From Defluviitaleaceae bacterium (GTDB lineage: Bacteria; Bacillota; Clostridia; Lachnospirales; WRAX01): a stretch of 12,053 nt of DNA. Position numbers and translations under genes: made by a program. The notes under the pieces are model-generated. The model was not told the DNA's origin. It was given only the letters and a program-made list of their open reading frames with translations, and did not search any database. The stretch is taken from positions 1 through 12,053 of the forward strand of contig WQSI01000048.1 of assembly GCA_009787945.1 (NCBI GenBank), read 5' to 3'. Numbering within the stretch: the first letter of the stretch is position 1; every line of letters starts with the position of its first letter. Positions 6,780 to 12,053 of the stretch are shown one piece after another.

Positions 6780-6806
6780 GGTAGGGGTGGGCATTGCCCG
6801 CCCCCG
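6780..6806 (+). repeat. Palindromic repeat copy B, head-to-head with copy A
   Basis: GTAGGGG begins at 6781. GGGGTGGGC (6784-6792) pairs with GCCCGCCCC (6796-6804), with one G-U pair, around the loop ATT. Copies A and B face each other across 13 bases: CCCCTACC (6759-6766) against GGTAGGGG (6780-6787). This gives the inverted-pair arrangement known from REP/REPIN elements. The tail after the stem resembles that of copy C in part and reaches the rsmA stop codon. Confidence 0.7.
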
Positions 6807-6821
6807 TCCAGCCAAACGCAT

Positions 6822-7649
6822 CTACATCAAACCAGCAAGCCGTGCAAAATCCTCTAAATTCAAGGCTTCGCCACGTATATTCGGGTCAAAACCCCCATCA
6901 GCCAGTAATTTTTGAGCTTCTTCCTTGCTTAGGTTAAGCTCCGTGCTATTCGCCAAGCAATTTTGCAGGGTTTTGCGCCTATTTGCAAACCCCGCCCGTA
7001 TAATGGGAAAAAATTTATCAGGATTAATGTCTGTCCGCGGGTTAACGTCAATTTTAATTACTGCCGAATGAACATCAGGACGCGGAAAAAAGCAATGGGG
7101 GGGAACATTCGCCACAAGGCTTGCCTTCCCCCAATATCCGAGGGAAAGAGAGGGCAAACCATAAGCCTTTGTAGAGGGGCGCGCCAAAAAGCGGTCAGCA
7201 ACCTCTTTTTGCACCATAACAACCATGGTTTTTATGGACAAGCCAGATTCCAGCAAACCAAAAATTACAGCAGAGGTTATGTAATAAGGCAAATTCGCCA
7301 CAACCTTAACCCCGCTTGCCGCCCCAATGGTATTTATATCTAGTTTAAGTATGTCCTCACGTATTACAGTTACATTTTCTGGCATGGTATCGGTTAGGAT
7401 TTCTGCCATGTCTTTATCAATTTCTACAGCGATAACACGGGCGGCACGGGCGGCAAGCTCCTTGGTTAACACACCAAGACCAGGCCCAACCTCGATAACC
7501 GTATCATCAGGGCTTAAATCTGCCCCGTCAACAATTTTGGACAGCACATGGCTGTCCGTTAAAAAGTTTTGTCCAAAATGTTTTTTTGCAAACAAACCAT
7601 GGTCTGCCAGAAGCTGGCGCACATGATTTTTAGACGACAAATCCCCCAT
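6822..7649 (-). CDS. rsmA: 16S rRNA (adenine(1518)-N6/adenine(1519)-N6)-dimethyltransferase
   Basis: This is KsgA/RsmA, 275 residues. It dimethylates two adjacent adenines in the 3' hairpin of 16S rRNA during late small-subunit assembly; its loss gives kasugamycin resistance. Motifs: KHFGQNFL (23-30), SAM motif I VIEVGPGLGVLT (51-62), ending with acidic E77 in AVEID, the catalytic NLPYYITS (119-126), VQKEVADRF (147-154), FFPRPDVHSAVI (187-198) and FANRRKTL (221-228). ATG 7649 is chosen because it shares a base with the stop of the lipoprotein gene (TAATG), a standard coupling junction; an in-frame TTG two codons upstream is possible. There is no strong independent ribosome binding site, so translation probably depends on the upstream gene. 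The stop codon lies against palindromic repeat B. Confidence 0.95.
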   Translation of the reverse strand: MGDLSSKNHVRQLLADHGLFAKKHFGQNFLTDSHVLSKIVDGADLSPDDTVIEVGPGLGVLTKELAARAARVIAVEIDKDMAEILTDTMPENVTVIREDILKLDINTIGAASGVKVVANLPYYITSAVIFGLLESGLSIKTMVVMVQKEVADRFLARPSTKAYGLPSLSLGYWGKASLVANVPPHCFFPRPDVHSAVIKIDVNPRTDINPDKFFPIIRAGFANRRKTLQNCLANSTELNLSKEEAQKLLADGGFDPNIRGEALNLEDFARLAGLM

Positions 7650-9085
7650 TACCAAGCACCCACATGGTCAATGCGAAAGCCCTGCCCTTCGTCAACAAAC
7701 TGCAAAAAGTAGTCAGGGGTGGTTATCTGAAAAATTTCATCACTAAATACATCTACATTAATTACCTGGTCGGGATGCCAAGAATAAAACTCTGGCGTTA
7801 GCTCTATCCCCCAATATTCATCAAAAATCTGCGCCAACAAATTTTCTGTTGTAAATTCTGTGAATATAGGCGCAAGCATTGGGCGAAGCTGGTTTTCATC
7901 TGCGCCATTACGCCAAGCACTGTATACACTCGCCATAGTATCAACATAAGGCTGATGAAGGGCGCGGGCAATTTCCAAAGCTACAGCACTTTGCTGTTCC
8001 TGCCTTTGCTCATGGATGCGGGCGGTGATAGTGCCAACATCCCAAAACTCCATACTGGCAATGGACACAAAATTTCCGTTATATGGTTGGTCATCCACTG
8101 TAATGGTGACAGCAGACGCATGATACAAACTGCCGAAAGTGTCCACAATGGCAAGCAAAATATCCCTTTCAACCTCTTCACTTTCTACCTCTTGCATTTG
8201 CCGCAAGAAGCCAGCAGAAAAGTCCAGATGAAGGTTTTGTGTGGCAGCATTTATAAAAGCACGGTTTACAACCACATCATTTGGCAGCTGTCTGCCAAAA
8301 AGGATATATGCCGCATCCCTTAAAGCCTGGTTTAAAATGTCGAGCATATCATTATTGGTGGTAAAGTTAATTTGCATGGTGGGCATGTTGCCATCTTCAC
8401 CAAGAAAAGCGATGTTTATGTTGCCAAGCAAGCCGCCCTCTATCACATCAGTAAGGCGGGTTGTGTGACTTATCTGCTCTTCCCCGTCCACATGGCGCAA
8501 GCCTGTTTCCTTAACAACTCCAACGCCTTCAGCAAAATAGGTGCGCAGGGTAGCAACCCCATCAGAGTCAAAGGTTGTCACCTCAATGGCTTCAAAAGTG
8601 CCAGCAGGGGTTAAAACGCTAACACCAACACTTGTAACCTCTCTGGTGCTGGTGTTTTGGTCATAGGGGTTTATAATCCAACGGTCGCCAAGCTGTGGGT
8701 TTTCAGGCAAAATGTTAAAATGGGTGTTGGGGCGGTGGTCTGTAGAATCCACATGAGGGCTTAACCAAGTTCCCCCATCCATGGTATCCCCTGCCACCAC
8801 ATTAACCAGCATTTCGTCTGCCATTTCTATAATTTCCACAATCACACTTCCGTCATCCATCATCAAAATCCTTTGCATACGATGGTCGCGGATGAATGAT
8901 GTGAAAGTGGTGTAAGAAAGCATTTGTCCGCTTGCGGTAATTTCCATAGAATATACAAGAACCACATTTTCTTGAAAAGGCATAAATTGGTTATATCGTG
9001 CGTCCCCGACCCCATCGTTGTTGCCACAGGCAACTACAAGTAAAGCAAAGGTAAGTATTGCAAATAATTTTATAATCTTTTTCAT
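7649..9085 (-). CDS. Lipoprotein with a GerMN domain
   Basis: This is a 478-residue predicted lipoprotein. The signal peptide ends in the lipobox LVVAC, with lipidated Cys20, so it should sit on the outer face of the membrane. Residues 30-215 are beta-rich with a TFEAIEV...LRTYFAEGVGVVKE stretch (163-192), as seen in several uncharacterised lipoproteins. Residues ~221-336 fit the GerMN domain: a LPNDVVVNRAFIN strand, LHLDFS (285-290), then a helix with LLAIVDTFGSL and the strand VTITVDDQPYNG. Residues 345-478 are unassigned. In Bacillus GerM is a sporulation and germination lipoprotein acting with SpoIIQ/SpoIIIAH; GerMN also occurs in non-sporulation lipoproteins, so a spore role is not shown. 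ATG 9085 follows AGGAG (9099-9095). It is the middle gene of dapB-lipoprotein-rsmA. Confidence 0.88.
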   Translation of the reverse strand: MKKIIKLFAILTFALLVVACGNNDGVGDARYNQFMPFQENVVLVYSMEITASGQMLSYTTFTSFIRDHRMQRILMMDDGSVIVEIIEMADEMLVNVVAGDTMDGGTWLSPHVDSTDHRPNTHFNILPENPQLGDRWIINPYDQNTSTREVTSVGVSVLTPAGTFEAIEVTTFDSDGVATLRTYFAEGVGVVKETGLRHVDGEEQISHTTRLTDVIEGGLLGNINIAFLGEDGNMPTMQINFTTNNDMLDILNQALRDAAYILFGRQLPNDVVVNRAFINAATQNLHLDFSAGFLRQMQEVESEEVERDILLAIVDTFGSLYHASAVTITVDDQPYNGNFVSIASMEFWDVGTITARIHEQRQEQQSAVALEIARALHQPYVDTMASVYSAWRNGADENQLRPMLAPIFTEFTTENLLAQIFDEYWGIELTPEFYSWHPDQVINVDVFSDEIFQITTPDYFLQFVDEGQGFRIDHVGAW

Positions 9086-9108
9086 TTGTTTCAGCTCCTA
9101 AGCGTTTT

Positions 9109-9132
9109 TTACGACTTTTACGATTTTTACGA
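9109..9132 (-). repeat. Three-copy 9-bp tandem repeat carrying the dapB stop codon
   Basis: TTACGA recurs at 9109-9114, 9118-9123 and 9127-9132 with an exact 9-base period. On the minus strand each unit reads TCGTAA, so the dapB stop codon (9129-9127) is followed in frame by two more identical stop codons. Because the period is a multiple of three, loss or gain of units keeps termination. It lies in the 41-base gap before the lipoprotein ribosome binding site. Confidence 0.75.
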
Positions 9133-9864
9133 CTTTAACATATCGTTCATATTATACAGCCCTGGCGGCTTATCTTTAACAAATTCTGCCGCCGCCAATG
9201 CCCCTTTTGCAAAAATATCCCTAGACAGGGCGCGGTGGGTAATTTCTATTACCTCATCATGCCCTGCAAAAATTATGGTATGCTCGCCAACAATTGTGCC
9301 TCCCCGTATGGCAGAAATGCCAATTTCATCAGGTCCGCGTTTTTGCATATACTGGGAGCGGTCATAAACATATCTAAGCTTACCGCCAGAAGCTTCTTTA
9401 ATGCTCTCTGCCAACATCATAGCTGTGCCAGATGGAGCATCCAGCTTCTGGTTGTGATGAGCTTCTATAATCTCAATATCAAAACCCTTGTTACCTAAAA
9501 GCTTAGTGGCATATGATGCCATGCCCGCCTGCAAATTAACCCCCAATGACATATTTGCAGACATAAAAACAGGTATGCGCTGTGACGCTTCTGTAATTAA
9601 AGATATGGTAGCCCCATCCATGCCTGTGGTGCATATAACCAAAGGAATTTCAGCCTTTTCCGCCAAGCTGCCAACTGCACTTGCATGGGAGCAGTCAATA
9701 ATTACATCAGCCGCAGTTTGGTCACAATCGCCCAAGTTGCCGAAAACGTGATAATTGGGGTTTTTGCCTGCATTTGTGTCAACCGCCCCAACCACACTGC
9801 CGTCAGATGCCAACCCCGCCACGGCAAGCCCAAGACGACCCAGGCCATGTATAATAATTTTCAT
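9127..9864 (-). CDS. dapB: 4-hydroxy-tetrahydrodipicolinate reductase
   Basis: DapB, 245 residues, is a cytoplasmic NAD(P)H-dependent enzyme of the diaminopimelate pathway that supplies lysine and the peptidoglycan cross-link. The start MKIIIHGLGRLG is a Rossmann nucleotide-binding loop of GxGxxG form rather than the longer GxxGxMG form. The family signature EAHHNQKLDAPSGTA holds the proton-donor histidines, catalytic Lys and the PSGT loop. The C-terminal part has RGGTIVGEHTIIFAGHDEVIEITH, also typical. ATG 9864 is preferred to the ATG at 9879: it begins at the conserved MKIII, has a CAGGTG site in front, and the consensus promoter would start the RNA near 9890, too close for the upstream ATG. 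No dapA or other lysine genes are nearby. It leads the dapB-lipoprotein-rsmA group. Confidence 0.93.
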   Translation of the reverse strand: MKIIIHGLGRLGLAVAGLASDGSVVGAVDTNAGKNPNYHVFGNLGDCDQTAADVIIDCSHASAVGSLAEKAEIPLVICTTGMDGATISLITEASQRIPVFMSANMSLGVNLQAGMASYATKLLGNKGFDIEIIEAHHNQKLDAPSGTAMMLAESIKEASGGKLRYVYDRSQYMQKRGPDEIGISAIRGGTIVGEHTIIFAGHDEVIEITHRALSRDIFAKGALAAAEFVKDKPPGLYNMNDMLKS

Positions 9865-9896
9865 AAAAGCACCTGCCATTGTTACATTTTCATTAC

Positions 9897-9925
9897 ATTA
9901 TACACCTTTGCCCAAGTTCTGTCAA
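9897..9925 (-). promoter_or_regulatory. Full-consensus promoter of the dapB group
   Basis: On the minus strand TTGACA (9925-9920), exactly 17 bases, then TATAAT (9902-9897): a perfect sigma-A/sigma-70 promoter. Transcription should begin near 9890. No T-box, lysine riboswitch or other long leader fits in the ~26 bases before the dapB start, so expression looks strong and constitutive. Confidence 0.85.
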
Positions 9926-9943
9926 GTTTTTTTGGGAAAATCC

Positions 9944-9972
9944 TTGACAATGCCCTATAGCTATGACATTAT
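9944..9972 (+). promoter_or_regulatory. Promoter of the metallo-hydrolase gene
   Basis: A perfect TTGACA (9944-9949) and CATTAT (9967-9972) are separated by 17 bases, with the ribosome binding site AGGAGGG at 9981-9987. The -35 box mirrors that of the dapB promoter: TGTCAAG (9920-9926) and CTTGACA (9943-9949) form an inverted repeat, so the two promoters stand back to back. Confidence 0.7.
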
Positions 9973-9993
9973 TAGGGGATAGGAGGGATTATT

Positions 9994-10674
9994 ATGCGTA
10001 TAGCTGATAATGTTGAAATGCTTAAAATTGATGACTATTATTTAACATTGCTTTGGGATGATGAAAATTTGGTTTTGGTTGATGCTGGTCTTGTGACCCA
10101 ACACCAAACCCTGGTGGATGCCATTAAAACAGCGGGACATGACCCCGCCAAAATAACCCACATAATTTTCACCCATCACGATATGGACCATGTGGGAGGG
10201 GGCTTGGATATGCTAAAGGTTGCGCCAAATGCGGTTACGTTGGCGCATATAGACGAAGTTCCTTATATCAATGGTGACGAAACACCAACAAAACTTGCGG
10301 CTCATTTAGAAAAGTATGCAACTTACGACGATGAAGCCAAAGCGCAGGTTGATGCTTCTAAAGAGCTGACCTCAAAAACACGTTTCCCCATTAAGGAAAA
10401 GCTTAATTGCGGCGATGTGTTGCCAATTTGCGGCGGCATTGAAATTATCCACACCCCAGGACATACTCCAGGGCATATCTGCCTGTATCTGCAAGAAAGC
10501 CAAATTATGGTTCTAGGAGATGCCGCCCTTGTGGAGGACGGCAAACTTGTTGGTTTTCACCCCCAATATATCATGGATATGGAGCTTGCAGACAAGTCCA
10601 TTGAAAAAATTAAAAAATACCCCATGAAGGGGGCGGTGGTATACCACGGGGGATTTAGCCACATATCCAGCTAA
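9994..10674 (+). CDS. Metallo-beta-lactamase-fold hydrolase
   Basis: This is a 226-residue, probably cytoplasmic protein of the metallo-beta-lactamase superfamily. Metal-site motifs are visible in order: THHDMDHVGG (60-69, with H61, D63, D65, H66), HTPGHTPGHI with H157, LGDAAL with D176, and YHGG with H218. The first motif is of HxDxDH form, with Asp at the position that is usually the second His of HxHxDH; this variant is common among small Firmicutes members, so activity is still expected. The family covers thioesterases, lactonases, glyoxalase II-like and other hydrolases, and the substrate cannot be told. ATG 9994 follows AGGAGGG (9981-9987). It is a single-gene unit with its own promoter and no clear hairpin terminator; the next gene has its own promoter. 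Confidence 0.9.
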   Translation: MRIADNVEMLKIDDYYLTLLWDDENLVLVDAGLVTQHQTLVDAIKTAGHDPAKITHIIFTHHDMDHVGGGLDMLKVAPNAVTLAHIDEVPYINGDETPTKLAAHLEKYATYDDEAKAQVDASKELTSKTRFPIKEKLNCGDVLPICGGIEIIHTPGHTPGHICLYLQESQIMVLGDAALVEDGKLVGFHPQYIMDMELADKSIEKIKKYPMKGAVVYHGGFSHISS

Positions 10675-10701
10675 TTTTTTCAAGAAATTTCAAAATTGGT
10701 A

Positions 10702-10730
10702 TTGTAATTTCGGAATAAGCTTGGTATAAT
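10702..10730 (+). promoter_or_regulatory. Promoter of the secreted flavoprotein gene
   Basis: TTGTAA (10702-10707), 17 bases, then a perfect TATAAT (10725-10730). The start site would be near 10737, giving a leader of about 58 bases that begins with the hairpin at 10741-10765 and ends with AAGGAGGAAG (10781-10790). Confidence 0.7.
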
Positions 10731-10740
10731 AGACAAAGGA

Positions 10741-10765
10741 CTGCCCATTGCGTAAAATGCGGCAG
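10741..10765 (+). promoter_or_regulatory. 5' leader hairpin of the secreted flavoprotein mRNA
   Basis: CTGCCCATT (10741-10749) pairs with AATG (10756-10759) and GGCAG (10761-10765), with one bulged C and a six-base loop. No T-run follows, so it is not a terminator. Lying at the very 5' end of the predicted transcript, it could protect the mRNA or be a regulatory stem; neither is shown. Confidence 0.4.
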
Positions 10766-10794
10766 TAAAATATGTTTCCAAAGGAGGAAGTTTC

Positions 10795-11853
10795 TTGAAA
10801 AAGAGAATACTTGCAAGTTTGCTAGGTTTAACCATGATGGTTACTCCAGTTGTGGCTTTTGCCCAACCAGTTAATGTACCAACAGACGTTCTTGTTGCTG
10901 GTGTCGCCAATGTGGCGCAATTTATCGAAATGCACGAGGGTCGCGCTTACTTTGGTCTGCGCCGCGTTGCCGAAGCCTATCTAGGTGAGGGCAGTGTTCA
11001 ATGGAACCAAGCTAACCAAACTGTGGTCATCACCTTTAACGGTGCTGATGTTGCCGCTCGCTTTGATGCTTCTGCAGGCACAAATATTGCTGATTCGGTT
11101 CGCCCTGGCACATTCACCCTTGAGCTTGCCCATGTAAATGGCGGTTTGTACATTGCTAACGGCCCCGTTGCAGGCACTCGCTTGGTTGCAAGCTTTATCA
11201 ACGACCGTCATATGATTCCTGCTGGTGCTTTCACTGCTGCTTTGCCAGCTGATGCCGCCGCAATTTATGGCGAATCTGGTCTTGCTACCAACCTTATCCA
11301 AACAGCTTTGACAGTTTTAACTGGCAGAGCAGTTAACTACAACGTTACCCCTGCTGGTGTTGAAATTACCCTTGGCGATGCTGTAACTTTGCCGAATTTG
11401 CCTTTCACACCACCAACTACAGCTGTTACTCTTCCTGCTGTACTTCCACCAACCACAGCGGTTACTCTTCCTGCCGAAATCCCAACCCCAGCGGTTGATG
11501 CGGTAGCAGAGCCAACTGCACCTGCTGGCAGATTTACCCCAGGCACTTTCACAGGCACTTCTGAGAATACCTATTCTCACAGACCTGACAATGAAGGTGG
11601 CTACAGCCCAGGTCCGCTTGTAGTTGAAGTTGTTTTCTCTGCCGATGCCATCGTTTCTTTCAGCGTTGTTAGCACAAACGACGGCACTCCATGGGTTAAT
11701 ATGTCCGTTAACGGTCTAACCTCCCGCATCGAAGGAGCTACAGAGCAACTTCCAAACACATTACGCGTTGACACAATTAGCGGCGCAACCTACACCTCTT
11801 TCGCTGTTTTAGAAGCCGTAAACAACGCCATCGCTGCTGCTGAAGCTAGATAA
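10795..11853 (+). CDS. Secreted flavoprotein: stalk-like domain, Pro/Thr linker, C-terminal FMN-binding domain
   Basis: This is a 352-residue exported protein. The signal peptide is cut near AFA-QP (residue 23), with no lipobox. Residues ~35-155 resemble the copper amine oxidase N-terminal (stalk) domain: YFGLRRVAEAYLG...VQWNQANQTVVITFNG, then DRHMIPAGAF. Residues ~195-245 form a Pro/Thr linker with two 12-residue repeats, PPTTAVTLPA plus two variable residues (bases 11410-11481). Residues 248-350 match the FMN_bind domain, ending D326-T-I-S-G-A-T-Y-T334, the ApbE flavinylation motif. FMN is expected on Thr334 through a phosphoester bond. Such domains carry electrons outside the membrane (as in Rnf/Nqr subunits or Listeria PplA), so an extracellular redox role is inferred. 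The start is a TTG at 10795, set by AAGGAGGAAG at 10781-10790 and the MKKR-type signal peptide. No ApbE gene is present in the window. Confidence 0.88.
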   Translation: MKKRILASLLGLTMMVTPVVAFAQPVNVPTDVLVAGVANVAQFIEMHEGRAYFGLRRVAEAYLGEGSVQWNQANQTVVITFNGADVAARFDASAGTNIADSVRPGTFTLELAHVNGGLYIANGPVAGTRLVASFINDRHMIPAGAFTAALPADAAAIYGESGLATNLIQTALTVLTGRAVNYNVTPAGVEITLGDAVTLPNLPFTPPTTAVTLPAVLPPTTAVTLPAEIPTPAVDAVAEPTAPAGRFTPGTFTGTSENTYSHRPDNEGGYSPGPLVVEVVFSADAIVSFSVVSTNDGTPWVNMSVNGLTSRIEGATEQLPNTLRVDTISGATYTSFAVLEAVNNAIAAAEAR

Positions 11854-11866
11854 TTTCAAAAATAAC

Positions 11867-11894
11867 AACGACCTACCATTTGGTAGGTCGTTTT
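11867..11894 (+). terminator. Intrinsic terminator of the secreted flavoprotein gene
   Basis: AACGACCTACC (11867-11877) is the exact complement of GGTAGGTCGTT (11882-11892), with an ATTT loop and TTTT at 11891-11894. It begins 13 bases after the stop codon. This is the clearest terminator in the window. Confidence 0.85.
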
Positions 11895-11921
11895 AGTTGT
11901 AGACAAAACCCCCTTTTTAAC

Positions 11922-11949
11922 TGTCATTCCAGGCTTTACCCGCAATCTG
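11922..11949. repeat. Possible decayed copy of a GTCATTCC-type dispersed repeat
   Basis: The stretch GTCATTCCAGGC-TTTA-CCCGCAATCTG resembles, from memory, dispersed palindromic repeats of the form GTCATTCC...GGAATC found in many bacterial genomes. The stem here is imperfect. Only one copy lies in the window, so it is tentative. Confidence 0.25.
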
Positions 11950-11979
11950 ACGTTGTTTGGGCTTTGTGATTATACGCAA

Positions 11980-12053
11980 GGTAGGGGCGCGCATTGCGCG
12001 CCCGCTGTCGGGCAAGCGTACCCTCATTAACACCACGTTTGTCGGACAACGGG
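11980..12053 (+). repeat. Palindromic repeat copy C, running to the end of the window
   Basis: GTAGGGG begins at 11981. GGGCGCGC (11985-11992) pairs perfectly with GCGCGCCC (11996-12003) around the loop ATT. After the main stem, GCCCG (12000-12004 region) can also pair with CGGGC a few bases on. The tail to 12053 partly matches the tail of copy B (both contain CATYAA at the same distance from the stem). No gene is visible in 11895-12053; this repeat and the decayed one above are all I see there. Confidence 0.65.

Noticed and set aside
6963..7343. 126-codon plus-strand frame inside rsmA
   Set aside because: Shadow of a well-conserved gene; no supporting signals.
7955..8323. 122-codon plus-strand frame inside the lipoprotein gene
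   Set aside because: Shadow frame with no ribosome binding site and no recognisable protein.
9865..9879. DapB start five codons upstream (ATG at 9879)
   Set aside because: It would be only about 11 bases from the predicted transcript start with no ribosome binding site; family members begin at the MKIII of the Rossmann strand.
9865..9900. Lysine riboswitch or T-box before dapB
   Set aside because: The predicted leader is only ~26 bases, far too short for either.
10636..10647. Perfect 12-bp palindrome GTGGTATACCAC
   Set aside because: It is inside the metallo-hydrolase coding sequence (VVYH at the metal-ligand site); chance is sufficient explanation.

Overview
The window reads as chromosomal DNA of a Gram-positive anaerobe, most likely an uncultured member of the Clostridia. 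The reasons are strong AGGAGG-type ribosome binding sites, sigma-A-like promoters, short Lys-rich Sec signal peptides, a lipoprotein with a GerMN domain, 'copper amine oxidase N-terminal' (stalk) domains on secreted proteins, and an FMN-binding domain on an exported protein. The genus cannot be fixed from the sequence alone.

Layout. Positions 1-624 (minus) hold the 5' part of an unknown secreted protein. It diverges from a 23S rRNA uracil-5-methyltransferase gene (894-2249, plus) across a region centred on a perfect 20-bp inverted repeat. The methyltransferase gene converges with hpt (2238-2756, minus), and the two coding ends overlap by 12 bp. From the hpt promoter region a large surface-protein gene (2951-5818, plus) diverges; its product has five copies of an ~86-residue repeat and a C-terminal stalk domain. 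Next come a DUF503 (YlxP-like) gene and maf, overlapping by 13 bp (5886-6733, plus). They converge on a minus-strand group dapB - GerMN lipoprotein - rsmA/ksgA (9864 down to 6822). A metallo-beta-lactamase-fold gene (9994-10674, plus) diverges from dapB through back-to-back consensus promoters. Last is a TTG-started secreted flavoprotein gene (10795-11853, plus) closed by a clear intrinsic terminator.

The genes are a mix of housekeeping functions (rRNA modification by two methyltransferases, purine salvage, lysine/peptidoglycan precursor synthesis, nucleotide-pool cleaning) and four exported proteins of little-known function. No phage, transposase, CRISPR or toxin-antitoxin genes are visible, and no RNA genes were recognised.

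The structures most worth a second look are: a family of short GC-rich palindromic repeats (three copies, with base changes that keep the stem paired, two of them head-to-head as in REP/REPIN elements); the 20-bp inverted repeat whose two arms each supply a candidate -35 box to divergent promoters with exact two-fold symmetry; the repeat protein with its conserved RHLHxTN motif; and the exported stalk-FMN_bind flavoprotein.
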